Program-made: the position numbers and the translations under genes | Notes under the pieces: model-generated | The model's database searches: none | Told to the model about the DNA's origin: nothing | Seen by the model: the letters and a program-made list of their open reading frames with translations, nothing else | Assembly: GCF_037975245.1 (NCBI RefSeq) | Contig: NC_092571.1 | Coordinates: forward strand, 8,098,501-8,162,500 | Reading direction: 5' to 3' | Length of the DNA: 64,000 nucleotides | Source of the DNA: Apostichopus japonicus | Taxonomy: Eukaryota > Echinodermata > Holothuroidea > Aspidochirotida > Stichopodidae | Shown here: piece by piece, positions 1 through 13,100 of the stretch | How positions within the stretch are numbered: position 1 is the stretch's first letter | How the letters are laid out: the number at the start of each line of letters is the position of its first letter

Positions 1-19
1 GTTTAGATGGCAGCATTGC

Positions 20-394
20 CATAGGCGTAGGAGCCCAATTTGATTTGGGGGAGCTGTAACGATTTGCCTGAAAAATATAACCAAATTTTTCATGCACTCT
101 GCGCACATTCCACCTGTTAATGTGCATATCATATATGCATGCATCAGTTATTAAATAGCATGCCAATAACATACAATCATTTTCCGTGTTATAACCCTTC
201 CATATTGGTTATAATCATTGGGAAAGTCGTTACAATAATAATGATAAGAAAAATATAAGTTTAACCATTGAAAAACACATTGCAAATTATTTTTCTTTCA
301 GTAGGTGCCCGCAAAATTCTCAGCATATTGCCCGAATTTTCACAAAATGTTTTGGTTGGGGGCGCTGCAGTCCCCCCAGCCTCCTACGCCTATG
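20..394. mobile_element. Non-autonomous hAT-type element, 375 bp, family A copy 1
   Basis: Perfect 14-bp terminal inverted repeats, CATAGGCGTAGGAG (20-33) and CTCCTACGCCTATG (381-394), are flanked by AGCATTGC (12-19) and AGCACTGC (395-402), an 8-bp target duplication with one mismatch. The 8-bp duplication is characteristic of hAT transposons. No transposase ORF. A second copy lies at 29982-30352 in inverse orientation. Confidence 0.88.
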
Positions 395-402
395 AGCACT
401 GC

Positions 403-1850
403 CCATGATGGCCACCATTTCTTGGAGCAGGTCTCAGAAATTAGACCAGACCTGTGTAGTTTAATCTTTTAGCAGCTTATGAATGTTTGATGTTATGCAG
501 AACTATTAAATATAATATTAACAATGTTGTAAATCGTTATCTTTACTAGTCAAGTTACAGATCAAATAACAATTCTAATTTATAATTAAATAAATAACAA
601 TGTAATTTTTGCAAGTTACCGTTTGCAAGTGAATATATACTTTGATATGAAAAGTATTTTTGGGAGGACAGAATGTTTGAGAATCAAATCAAGATCATTC
701 ATTAAATTAGATGCTCATTATAATTTTGATTTAATCAAAAGATGTAGGAAGGTTTCTTACTGTAGTTTGATGAATTTCAATCTTTATTTTGAATATTGCT
801 CTATACTTGGGTTAATTTGTTGATCAAATTATGAAACAAGAGCTGCTTTAAGGAAAATTATCAATCCATATAGATGTTAATATGAATTTAATGTGCTCCC
901 AAAGGCATCATTCTCCTCTGAGGCTACCAGCAGAGCAGAGGACAGAAACTGATAAAACGAGAGCCGACAGATCAAAGAAGATTGGATGGGTGTTTCATCT
1001 CAAGGGTGGTAATTAGATCAATTGAAATTATGAGGGAGTGTGGGAGGTAGACTTGTGGGGTGGGGGAGGGGGCATGGAATGAACTCATAGGTGATCTGGC
1101 AGGATGATTTTGAGGTAATAGCACTGTGTGATTTCAAACTTCATTGGTATAAGCAGAAAAGTGAACCTAAAAGTGACACAGATATGGAAGGTTGGTCTTT
1201 AATTCTACTATATATCAACTGAACTGTTTGGGCTGAAGACACATTCACACGTTGTGCTTAAAATACATTTGTTAAGTAATTTACATGAATTGCTAAGTAA
1301 TATACTAAGAGTTAAAAGAAAACCCAACACACACTAACATAAGGCAGAGAATGTGTACAGCTGCAGTACAAAAAGACTAATTATAAATCCTCCTTCAATC
1401 CTTTTCCACACCCTCCTTCTCCCATGAAATTATTAATGTGGACATGTAAATTCATCAAATGTGTCAGGGGAAATAAAACTTCAATGGTTAGTGCAGACAA
1501 ATGAAACTGCAGAGCTTCATTGAATATTAACACGAATAAAACAAAACTGATAAACCTTTGTACTTTAGAATTATGTACCTACACGGCAAGCAGGATACAA
1601 AAGACTAGAGAAAAATATTGTTTGTTATTTCTGACTTCCCAAAGGGGGTTTACTATGAGATCCTCATTGGATATGAAAAGAGAATATTTCCTTGTGTGTA
1701 GGTGCATGAGAAGCCTTTTTCACCTTACAGCCTACAGGCTTGTTTCATAGACAGACGTTACTCCTACCTTATAATTGCGATATAAGTTCAGGCCTTTCTT
1801 AAAGCCAGATTGTCAAACAGCTGACAAAACACAGATATGACTGCTTTGAA
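403..1850. other. No gene recognised
   Basis: AT-rich sequence with a short G-rich patch near 1055-1075. The open frames at 623-823 and 1520-1750 have no recognisable domain or splice context. Confidence 0.6.
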
Positions 1851-1852
1851 GA

Positions 1853-1902
<50 letters not shown>

Positions 1903-2135
1903 GTTTGTCCTTTACCTCCATTGCATTAACATAAAGTCTGTTCAAAGTATCTCTTTCAAGATCCGGCTTTAGGAATCACAAATGATTTCGAGTTGGTTAG
2001 CATCATGTTTGATCTCTAGAGTAAGGCAAAATATGTCACCAAAAACAGAACTAGTATTGTTCGATACAGGTGACAAACGCCTACAGTGGAATTACGACCT
2101 TCCTTACCGGTTTCGAACCTCTGGACATACAATCA

Positions 2136-2207
2136 GCGTCCATAGCCTAGTGGTTAGGGTGTCCGCGTACAGAGCGGAAGGCCCGTGGTTCGAATCCCGG
2201 TGGAGGC
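2136..2207 (+). tRNA. tRNA-like pseudogene or SINE head, copy 1
   Basis: Contains an A box (TAGCCTAGTGGTTAGGGTG) and a B box (GGTTCGAATCC). The anticodon stem TCCGC/GCGGA is perfect with loop GTACAGA, reading anticodon ACA (Cys-like). The acceptor GCGTCCA/TGGAGGC has one mismatch, and the T stem needs a bulged T. I read it as a degenerate tRNA or tRNA-derived repeat, not a functional tRNA gene. Confidence 0.55.
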
Positions 2208-2507
2208 TGAAAGTTTTTTCACTGTTCTTGATTTTCCAACTCATTACGATTTTCATTTATATATATTCATTTGCCTTTGTCGTTTACCTCCATTGCATTA
2301 ACATAAAGTCTGTGCAAAGTATCTCTTTCGAGATCCGGCTTTAGGAATCACAAATGATTTCGAGTTGGTTAGCATCATGTTTGATCTCTAGAGTAAGGCA
2401 AAATATGTCACCAAAAACAGAACTAGTATTGTTCGATACAGGTGACAAACGCCTACAGTGGAATTACGACCTTCCTTACCGGTTTCGAACCTCTGGACAT
2501 ACAATCA

Positions 2508-2579
2508 GCGTCCATAGCCTAGTGGTTAGGGTGTCCGCATTCAGAGCGGAAGGCCCGTGGTTCGAATCCCGGTGGAGGC
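2508..2579 (+). tRNA. tRNA-like pseudogene or SINE head, copy 2
   Basis: Same sequence 372 bp downstream, with the same boxes and bulged T stem. The anticodon loop differs: ATTCAGA, reading TCA, which would decode UGA. Changes between the copies fall in the loop while the stem is intact. Confidence 0.55.
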
Positions 2580-2651
2580 TGAAAGTTTTTTCACTGTTCT
2601 TGATTTTCCAACTCATTAAGATTTTCATTTATATATATATATATATATATA

Positions 2652-3190
2652 CAGGGGCGGCGATTTGTTTCAAATATTGGGGGGGGGGGGACATTTGCTT
2701 GGATGCAAGCGTGTAGCAACTTTCATCCCCAAAATTGTTCGCGCGCTGTGTGATATTTGTGCCCTATTTTCCTTTTTTATCGGTCCGTCTAGATATAATT
2801 CATTTCGAAAAAAAGTAAAAACTACTTTCGGTGAAAGTCTGTGAAGTTTTTTGGTGATATTTAGTAACAAATTGTGACATGGTTAGACAGGCGCGTAGCG
2901 AGGAATTTGCCAATGGAGCGGCGAAGCTTAATTGTAGGCAAACTATCTAAGCGTAGCGCCACCATGAGTTGGCGCGAAGCTTAAAACAAAATTTTGGCCG
3001 AAAATGCCTCCCAGATCGCTGGAAATGGCACTTCCCAGGCCTTGTAAGTTCCATCTAAGCATTTTCTATTTTGAAATTACTAGCGATATCATAAAAAAAA
3101 TATGCCACCAAATATTGGGGGAATATTAGATACTATATCCCCCTCACCTAAAATATTGGGGGGGACATGTCCCCCACGTCCCCCCTACTT
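2652..3190. mobile_element. hAT-like relic with G-rich ends
   Basis: It begins CAGGGGCGGCGATT directly after a TA microsatellite and carries AAATATTGGGGGG near both ends (2671-2691 and 3151-3163), plus a GCGCGTAGCGAGG internal segment like other elements here. It resembles family B at its start, but I cannot see a matching inverted repeat at the right end, and the TA-rich flank makes a target duplication unreadable. Confidence 0.45.
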
Positions 3191-3984
3191 ACTATATGTA
3201 TAACTTACAATGAAAATTTCCATTGACCTCTAGGGTAGTCCATCCTTTCAATCTCTCTGCAGCTATTTGGAAATCCCTCCCTTCATTTCTCTGATTTTCT
3301 TGACTATGGAAATGTTCAGAAATTTCTTGTTATAGATTGTAAGTACACATTGCGTAGCGTATATCCAGGTGCCAGACATCTGTCAGGAGGGTTGTCCTGG
3401 ACATGGGATATAGGGAGGGGGGAAGAAGGGAATGTGGGGATAATGCTTAAACATGTAACAATATGGTATACTGAGTAGGTGGGGAGGTGTTTACATCTAT
3501 ACTAGAGATCGCTAAGAGAGTAGTTTAAGTACGTACCCACAGTCCCACACCACTATTGATGTTTAAGGGATTAGTTTTAGGCAAGGGCATGGGGGTCGAG
3601 GCAACCTCTGAATTTTGCCCAACAACCAAATGAATCCACAGTGCATTTAACCTCATCTTTACATACAAATTAAAAGGAGTGCATGTTAACCATCTGTATG
3701 TTAAAAGCTGCAATACTTTCTTTTTGTTATATTGAATACTTTAAGTGACAATGGAGTTATTGCCATTTCTAGAGGACATATGGGTACAAGTAGTGGTATT
3801 CTTGTTCTCAGTGGATATTATTAACCAAAGCAAGGTACAAAATTAATTTTTAAACATAATAGGCCAAAGCTATAAAGACAGATTGTGAACACAATTTGCT
3901 GCAATTTGGGTGAGGTGATGGAGGGGGGGGGATTGGGGCGGGAAGGAGATGACAGTACTTAAATGTTAGCAAGTACAATAGATG

Positions 3985-4065
3985 TGGTAGGGGAGCGTGC
4001 AGTTGTTGTGAGGAGACAGGTAAACTCATTACTCTAAAATAACTGAACCAGGTATGGTTTGGAAT
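3985..4065 (-). repeat. R1 repeat, short copy
   Basis: GTTGTGAGGAGACAGGTAAA followed by CATTACTCTAAAATAACTGA matches the end of R1 in reverse orientation. The main body is absent. Confidence 0.45.
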
Positions 4066-6244
4066 ATTCATTGCTCTCAATTGGGAGATCAAAGATTTAT
4101 ATATTTTGGTTACATCATCAAACTTTGAATGAGTGTTAAGGAACTGAATTATCCTTATTGTGCAATATCTCCCCATTCATCTTCATCTCACATGTTCAGG
4201 GTTAATCAAATTAAGAGTTCATTATTTGACAAGTCTACTGTTTAGTCCACTTTGTTTTTCATCGTTTAATAGTGTGAGTCTTTCTCCATGTCTGGATCTG
4301 GTAAAAATTCGATATTTTTCCAAAATTGTCTATGAAAAGGTCTTTCAATTCGCATGTGTGACCAGAAATGAAATGTGTACTCTGCTTGTATGGAAGAGAT
4401 TAAGAGTTGAAGTACACAGAGATATGTATACCCTTAGCTTAGCCATTTGTCCTAATTTGCTGGTTAGAAACTTCGATGGTATCCTCTCAGTTCATCAGAA
4501 CTTGCTACTCTGTAGTAATGTGGTATGCATGGTGAGATGCCCTTTATAGTGTTGTAGTGACCGACTTGATACAGTATACCATTCAAGTATTAAAGAAGGA
4601 CTCAGCTTAAATAAAAGTATAAAACTTTTGCATGATTTGAAGAAAAGTAGTAGTAAAAATTGTTGCAACCAAGAATGTCCTGTAATAGGTCTTTGAAAAA
4701 TTGTTGCTAACAGCATTAGTGCACAGGTGTTCACATGGCAGTATATCCAACACAGGGCTGTATATATATACTGCAATATTGACAAATTTTCATATTTATT
4801 TTCATTTTCATTCCATGTTCATTAAAGAGCTAACCCTTAGCTTGCAAAAAGGATTATTTCTCTATAGCTACTGTATCATGTATGAAGATTAAATGACAGG
4901 ACGGTTTTGGTTTATAGTGCATAATTGCATATATATGTTGTAGACACAAGATAATCTGTTGCATGCAGTGATATGAACTAGACTTATTCTCTATTACAAA
5001 AAGAGCTAGGGAAGAGAGGAATGAAGTTGCGATGGGGGGGGGGGGAGGGTTGAGGGGAGGTGGGGGTTGATGGGAGTTGGGGGAAAGGGCAGAGAAGGTG
5101 TGGGAGTAAGGAATTGAACAATTATAAATATGAAGATGCTGTACACAGCTTTAGGTATATTTTGTGATGGCTCAGAATTCCCTGAAATTGCCTTAAAATA
5201 AATTCAGATCGTGAATTGTTCATTTCAAAAGTATCTAGAACCATCTCCCTCATATGATGTTGTACATGAAATATTTAGAAAATGGGATATCAAGATATAG
5301 TTATAAACCAAAAATTCCTTTAAAAAAAATTGAAACAAAAAGTTGTTGTATTAAGAGAAATGTGTCCTTAGTGTAACCCAACAATGTTACCCAACAATAT
5401 TATTAGAAAAAGATTTAATTCTAGTCTATTTGTGGGCATTTCCGGTCTTTGCCTTTAAAGTACAAAATGAGCAGAGTCCACCGTGACTTTGTCACACATC
5501 TGGGACACCGCCCACATCTTTCCAATAACATCCTGTTGGGTTTTCACATTGATTTATTGAATCTTTTTGGATGGAACTTCCATTTGTTTGTCCTCATGAA
5601 TATGCAAGAGGTCTGCATTCAGGGAATCTTGGGTGGAGCCGATTGTCCTTCTACGTGCACAATTGGTAGATGGGAAATTGAATCCACTGTGTTTATCATT
5701 ACAACACTGTCTGTTTATACACGAAAAGCCATTAACAAACTGACTCCCCAATTATTTTTTTTCTCCTGAAATGTTTGGAATAACTTTGAGATAAATACCA
5801 TCACACCTACATGAAGAATTAGAAACTTCCTTAAAACTGTTTTGATACTTTTATTGTTTATTAGGACATGAATTGTGGTCGCTTTAAAATAAGAGCAGAA
5901 CTTGTGACTTGTGCATGAGTATGATCTTGGCCTCTATCTATCTTTGTAGGTGTGATATGACAACATATATATGAGTACAAAGATATATCTCCTCATAAAA
6001 TTGTTTCGTGGAACTTTGGTGGTACTTGGAGAACTGAGAAATGTGAAACCACATGTCTTAGTTATGTCAGAAATTCATCCATTATATTCTAATTATCTTA
6101 CTTGTTCTGTTTTTAATGAATCACATTCACTGTGTTCCCATACCTGCAGTCTCAAGTCCACTGTTGCACTTTTTCATGTCTCTCGTCTATAAATCATAAG
6201 TATCGTTTCTTGTAAATTATAATACATGTACAGAAACCAGTGAA

Positions 6245-6545
6245 TTTACTTTGCGCCTTGCTTACCTGTCTCCTGACAACCTCAGCACTCTCGCTGAAAA
6301 ATCTCTCTGTTTCTAAAAACATTAAAATCCTAGTCGAAAAACATGTTCTAGACACCTTTTGGGGGTGGAATGAGAAGGGAGGTCATTGGCCATCTGGAGG
6401 GATCCGGTCATAGAGGGTGCACAGTATTAAAAAGGTTACCAGTTCAACTCAGACATAGTAGAGGAAGATTGCTGATGTTGTTAGAACTTAGGAGACGGTT
6501 AAGCTTGTCACTCGTAAATATCCAAACCTGGTAAGTGTTGGGGTG
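6245..6545 (-). repeat. R1 repeat copies (partial + copy, then − copy)
   Basis: 6245-6300 carries TTGCTTACCTGTCTCC on +. 6365-6545 carries the rest of the consensus in reverse: GAGAAGGGAGGTCATTGGCC, TCATAGAGGGTGCACAGT and a terminal AAACCTGGTAAG. Together they may be a rearranged fold-back copy. Confidence 0.6.
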
Positions 6546-8363
6546 TGAGGGTGGTTTTTGGATGCCTACTATTGCATTCATGTCGGCAATGCAACTTTTC
6601 AAAATGATAGGAGCCATTTATTCAACAAAATGGTAGCTTAAAAAAAATTTGCATGTGAAACCATGCTGAGTATTCACTATAGTTTATAATATCTCATTTA
6701 AATGTTGATTTAGTATAAAAAAAAATATGAAAAATAGAGAAACAGAAGTTTATTAGTCATGCTCCCTTAATCTTTTCTCTTTCCACTTGGCAATATCTCT
6801 TTTATCTCTCCAACTATAATTACACCCGTTTTACTCAACCCTACGAAGCTCTGAGTCAAATGTTCATGGCCTATGAAGCATACAACTTTAATAATTCATG
6901 CATGAAACACCATTCCAAGTTGAAGATTTGTCACAGCTGACATTTAGCTGTTTAGCTCTTCTATCCCATCCCCCCCCCCCTTCCCATTGGGAGGTTGCTT
7001 CTTTCATTAGAAAGCAATTAATCCCATAGATGACCAGCACCTGCATTGGAAATGATTAGTAAAGAATTAGACAACCATGAAACAAAAATCTTATTTACCC
7101 GTCCTTTGAGCTGTAATCTCCCGGAATAGAAGATCCAGGAAACACATTTGCTATTAAGAAACTATTTTGGGCAGGTCATAAGGTGACTTGGCTCAGCTGC
7201 AGTGTCTCTTTTTTCGAAGTCTTGAGTCGTTTATGTTCTTCCCATGCTGAGAAATAACAGTTTTGCTTCTGGTTATTACTCACTCGGTCAATAAAACTCT
7301 GCTACACCATCAGACTCTGCATGATCACATCTTTATAAGTCAATGCACATTTCATTTACTGTAACTTTAAGTCTATTTATTTCTGCATCGGAAAACTCTT
7401 GAGTAGCAGATTCGTGAACCAATCAAATTATGATCATATTATTATCATACCCTTTGAATATTCAGTAGGCATGCATTGACTAATCAAGTTTCATTAAATC
7501 AAATGATGAAGTAAAAGTACAAATAATTGTCCTCCTATCTTACCTGTCTCAGCACCACTCTTTCATTTACTCTGATCTGTCCAGGTCAAATTTGTAAAGG
7601 TCATCCGGTCTTCCGAGACCATCAGATTTCTTCTCGAATAACCAAAATCATCTTTGTAGGTTGACTGCTGGACTGCTAGTTGTTTGAAAAATCAGATTGC
7701 ATTGCAATTACTACCTAACTGATAAATTGGTATCACATACCCCGTCACTTTGGGGATACTAAAAATTAAACAAATATAGTGGTTAAGACCTATGATCCAA
7801 CCGAAGTGGACATTTTCTGGGCAAAAACTGGTGTTCTGTTCACAAAACGTACACCTCTCTCCTACAGTGTACATATTGGTCACTCTTTTGTTCTTCAGTT
7901 TGCTATAGTCGGACTGTTTGGACAGCCACAAAATAAGAAAACATGCTTAGACATTTGTCCTGCCCAGCTGTCCTACAAACTAGTAAAATATAACATTGCC
8001 TCTGCTGAACAACTTCCATGTGAACATGTCCACCATGGATCCCTCCCTTCCAAATTCCAAAAAGTCTATTCAGCAAGTCTAACATCAGTCTTTTGAGTGT
8101 TCATGAACAACTTAAAATCAGTCAAAAATTGAATTATTAATGGCTAACATGGATAACATATAAAGACTTCCATTGAGATTAAAGTATGCTAAACTTTTTG
8201 AAAGAATCAGCACATGTATTGTGTACTTATTAATGTAAGAAATTGACTTTAGTGTTGAAGATAGGCCTATACTTGACTCAGGCTGAAGTTATTGTTATAT
8301 CTAGAACTAACTAACTACCTTCACAACTCTGTGTTTCTCTCCTTTTTTTAATTGAAAACTTCA

Positions 8364-8491
8364 TAGAGTGTGCACAGAGTTAAACTGTTAACAGTTTGCT
8401 CTAGGCATGGTAGAGTGAGAATGGTGAGGTTATGAGGAGATAGGTTTAAGCTTTTCACTCCTAAATATCTAAACCTGGTAAGCTTTGGAAT
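8364..8491 (-). repeat. R1 repeat, diverged copy
   Basis: Reverse-oriented R1: GAGTGTGCACAGAGTTAAAC, AGGAGATAGGTTTAAGC and CACTCCTAAATATCTAAACCTGGTAAG in the expected order. Confidence 0.55.
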
Positions 8492-9164
8492 TTTTAAAAT
8501 ACTGTAAAATTAAAGAAACTTCAAATTGAAAAGGTCTGGTAAGGATGTGGCCAATGGTAATGGGAAGCAATCAACTACTTTAAATATAACCAAAAAGTTC
8601 CACGTCTGTCTCCTGTTTATGTTAGCTTTAAAACCCCAAAATTGGTTTCAACCGATATTGATACACCTGCTGACAAATAGTCCTTTAAATTATTGGTCAG
8701 CTGCTAGAGTGATTACTTTATAAAGAGGTAATACATTACAGATAAAAAGGTTTAAACTCCCACCTAAATTTATTGTCATTATTAGATATCTCTTTCAAAT
8801 CTTTATGTGTGGGCAGTGGTTTGCTTTCCTGCTGGTTTTAAATAGAGTCAAAGCCAGCAGCTGTCAAACTCATCAGTAACTGACCCCAACATGTATAGTA
8901 ACACACTACTTGTAAATCTATTTTAAAGCAGAAGTTTTAGTTGATATCGAGAAAACTTTCAAAAATGTTTAAAATTAATAAAGTCTGATAACAAATATCA
9001 TTTTTTAAGTTGGCTTAGCATAATATCATTTTTTAAATTGGCTTAGCATGCATCAATTTTAGTAAATAATCTTAAAAATATTCGGGTTGCCTTAAAATGT
9101 TCTTAAAACCATTGTGAATGGTGTCTGGGCAATGAAATCAGGATCAAGTCAATGCATTAGTTAC

Positions 9165-9236
9165 TACTAATAATAATAAGTAATATTTATATAGTGCATA
9201 ATCAGCAAAGCTGCTCAAAGTGCTTTACAAATGTAA
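9165..9236 (+). repeat. Short interspersed motif after a TAA repeat
   Basis: TAATAATAATAAG is followed by TTTATATAGTGCATAATC and CTCAAAGTGCTTTACA. A similar TAA tract plus TTTATAAAGTGCAACATG lies at 41970-42030. Such (TAA)n-ATTTATATAGCGC sequences are common dispersed repeats in marine animals; I cannot name the family. Confidence 0.5.
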
Positions 9237-10054
9237 AACCTAAACAAATAGTAACAAAATCCAAAATATTAAATATAGGCAACAAATGTAAAAGCAACAA
9301 AGAAACACCCGTACCAAACGATACTAATAAAAAAAGAAGCCCAAAATGCAATAATAAAAAAATAATCAATGATTAACCTGCATATTGGGTACAAATATGT
9401 GTACAGTATGTATATAAAGTAAAGTGTCTTTCAGTTGATTTTTTGTGTGTAAAATTGTTGGCCAAAACAAAATAGTTGCTTTAATGAAAATATGAAAATG
9501 ACATAGATGTGAATGTCCCTGTGATGTTGTGGGGGAGATCAAGAGGTGAAGAAATATTCAGGTGGGGTAATAAAGTCCTTCCTAGGTACCTTTGTGTGAC
9601 ATTAGGGACCTACAGTGAAACTGTTTCATCAAAACATCAGCATGTAGCAAGCAAAATAGTGGGTCAGACTTTGTCCCAATCTATCACAACAGTTATCGCC
9701 AACTATTAATAGTGGGAATTGCTCATAGATGCAGGTTGTAGGCCCCATGTCCTTTTTGGTTGGGAAACCTATATGCATTTTTTTTTTTCATTTTTGTCGT
9801 TGTTGTGTTTTGGTTTTTTTTTTTCGCCCCTCTTTTGCTGGAGATACCGTTTGGGTGAGATTATTAATCCTTAATAGTTCATTCTCTCTATCATATCCAG
9901 ATTAATTAACATTATTCCTTAATTACCCCTCTCCTTTTTCTCTTGTATTCTGTTTCTTTTTGTTCTTGGGGTGTTTTATTATATGAACATGACAGTTCAT
10001 ATTAAGTAACATAGAAATAATTCTAAGATGGAAATGCATGAACAGCAAGACTCT

Positions 10055-10175
10055 CGTTCTACCGTGTCTAGAATGAACTGGTAACCTTTTAACACTGTGC
10101 ACCCTCTATGGCTGGAACCCTCCGGTCAATGCCCTTCCTTCTCATTCTACCTCCCAAAGTGTCTACATTGTATGT
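10055..10175 (+). repeat. R1 repeat, body only
   Basis: TTCTACCGTGTCTAGAATGA, CTTTTAACACTGTGCACCCT and CCTTCCTTCTCATTCTACC in R1 order. The CTTACCTGTCTCC arm is lacking. Confidence 0.6.
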
Positions 10176-13100
10176 TTTTTCATAAAGATTATTATTTCTA
10201 CTAAATTTGATCGGAATGGTTTCCTATGATCTTTGTGAGGTACTAACTGGAAGTATGTACGCCGCAGCCCAATAAGAATCTTTTTCTGTACAGTGTAATT
10301 GTAATCTTTGGAAGCCAATCTCATATTTCTTATTTATTCTAGATATGTATAACTATTTGTCTTAACACGCCAGGGGTAATAAAATGTTTACATAAAGATA
10401 TAATATTGAACTGATCATCCGGTCATGCATTAACTAACTCAGTGGAGGGTCATTAGGGTCAGCCTAAGTATTTGATGGTCATGATAGACATGTATATATA
10501 TATGTTAACATAAAGTTCAATTAGGGTCAGACATGTCTGAGTACCAGAAATGGCTTCCTTTTAGGAAGTTATCAATCAGATAGATCAGAATTTGGACGAA
10601 CAAAACTTGGATGATCACATGTGTCCTCTCACTGTCCTGTATAGATTATGGAAATGCTGTGTGGGTGCACATGTTACTTTCTCTTAATTTCCTCCTTTTG
10701 TGTCTTGTGCACTATGCTGTGACCAAAGATGATTTCCTATATTTTTTTGGGCGGAGGGGGGGGGGAGGGGATTGGAGCTGTGCTGTTTTTTTTAGAGAGG
10801 AATGGGGTGGATGTGGTTTGATGGACTAGGGAGGAAGATAATGGATATTCTCTGGTTATACAACCCCCCCTTGGTTATACACTCCCTTTTCTGTGCACAC
10901 CCCCTTCCCTCCCCCTCCCTCATTGAAATCCGCAAACAGGTTCAATTGTAATGCAGTCCACCTTGGACACTGGGATTTTAGAACTGCCGGCCTGAGCTGT
11001 CACAAAAATGAGCGAGATTTACAACTTTACATCCCCAAAACTTGAACGATTAGGGAATAATAGGGAGAAATGAACACAATCCAACCAAAACAATAAGACA
11101 GCAATATAGAAAGTTACATACTCAGGTTTTATAGACAACACCTCTGCAATAGTACATGTAATTATTCTACTAACCAGTTATCTCCCCGAAAATGAAGTGG
11201 ATTTTCTAAACGTTCTTAATGCACACCACAAACATAATCGCAGCTCATTTCTCATCTTATTTTAGACAAAAAAACTTAGGAAACAAATTTTGCTGGGAGA
11301 TTATCACATAAAATCAGGAAAGCATGAGATTGCCTTAAAAACAGGGCAGGCGAGTTTGCAAGTGTGGGATAATCTTGTACAGTATTGTGTACAGAAGTAG
11401 TATTACCTTCTTGCATGCTAGGCCAATGAGTGTAGTTCAGGCATGGGTTTGGGAGGGCCGCATTTGTTTCTTAAACTACAATTGTATTTTAAACTATCTA
11501 CATACTACACGCTTGGAACTGTACTCTTTGATAACAATTTGAGTATTCTTTTAGTGATTCCTGTCACAATTATGTAAGAAGTTCTTTGTCCTTATGATAA
11601 GGTTAAAGAGGAAGGAAGGAAACATCCGGTAGTAACATTTTTAAATAAAGTGAGAAACTGGTGGTTCAGAAAATTGGCCTAATCTTATCTCCCAGTTGTT
11701 GATAATAGTGGGTGGAAGAAAGAGCAGTCAATTACAGCACCAACAATTTTTGGGATATTTTTTGTCATATTAGTATCATATACTGATATGACAATGTTAT
11801 TTTAAATTAAATTTGGTTGTGTATACGCACCAGTGTCAGTTTAATACAAAATCACCCTGCATATTTGCAATCGCTCATGAATGTGGACTTTGTTAAGTCC
11901 TTACAACTAAAGAATAATATTAAAAAGCATAACTTTAATAAATAGCATAGTTTCACCAACGAACATAATTTATTTTTATGGGTCAGCACCAATGATCCCA
12001 AATATTCGAGAAAGACTTAAAATGGTCACTCATTCTCACTTGTTTTACTGTAACCCTCTTTGTCCCCCATTTGATCTCTCAATCTCTGAAAATAAACTTT
12101 CATGAAAGTATGTTTGAAAATGTTCAGTAAATATTAACTTGCTAAAAACCAAACACTGATTTTGTTTGTTCAGAGAGAATAATGTATTAGGGTTTTACTG
12201 TAGATCTAACTGGAGAAGTGTAACAGTAACGTTAGGCAAAAAGTTTGTTTAGCTGATGAAAGTTTTAAGGTATCTTAAATATTTCTGTCAAAAAGGATCA
12301 TACAGTGCTGTGTCTATTTGGAATTTGCTTTATATCTGTGTCAATATCCGCAGTCAAAACACTTGTCGAAAATTTAAATAGATAACTGATCTGCTGCTTC
12401 AATCAGTGATTTTCTTGATCCCTCTTTTTATGATTGATTACACTTTACAAATCTTCAGGGATTTGTATCCTTTAGAGTGGTCAGCTTAAAATCTCATACA
12501 TGTGGTGACTTCATTGAGACCATTCGGACCAAACGATGCAGACACTGGCTGTAACTTTTAATTTCCAGTTTTGAGGTTAACTAGAGCTTATTAATTGCTT
12601 TTAATGTGAGTAGCAGAAGTTTTATTTGTTTGAGAATTGGCTGGTGTTTGGTTTATAATCATCTTCACATATGGTCAGGTCTTTTTGAGATTTAGTTATT
12701 TTCTCACCTCTGTGTCATTCCCCCTGGATTAAATTTAATAACTATGAGGAACTGAAAGCATTGAAGAATTATTGAAGGGGGGGGGGGGGGGACTTGATGA
12801 CTTACTCTGCCTGTTACATGCATACATCCTCCATGCTTTCTAAGTCCATACTTTGCAGACCGTTGACATATTAACTGTAAATTTCCTATTGATTTACATT
12901 GATCTCTTCTCTCTTACCTGTCTCCTTTGCATATGCTTGCCTTTCTGCTTAGCCTTACCACAATTGGTGCAATTTTTATAATGTCCCGGGCCCAGGCCCC
13001 AGGCCCGCCCTCTTGTTGGACTCTTCCTTCGAATCTACCATTCAGAAATCACCCAGAATGGCTATAGGGTATTCATTCTTGTTTGTACAATGTATCAATT

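Larger units (their letters stand above)
1911..2640 (+). repeat. Tandem duplication of a 372-bp unit containing a tRNA-like sequence
   Basis: Positions 1911-2282 and 2283-2640 are near-identical, offset 372 bp, separated and bordered by TA microsatellite (1851-1901, 2629-2651). The two 120-codon open frames starting at 1982 and 2354 lie entirely inside the units and are repeat-derived, not genes. Confidence 0.9.
3191..8363. other. No gene recognised; R1 fragments and poly-G tracts
   Basis: Open frames of up to 129 codons (4160-4549) lack recognisable domains. Poly-G runs occur at 3922-3930 and about 5034-5045. R1 fragments are listed separately, with a weak one near 7540-7560. Confidence 0.5.

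Noticed and set aside
1982-2716. Two 120-codon ORFs with almost identical proteins
   Set aside because: They are translations across a duplicated tRNA-like repeat and its TA microsatellite flank, with no independent coding evidence.
4160-4549. 129-codon plus-strand ORF
   Set aside because: Irregular composition, no known motif and no splice context linking it to another exon.
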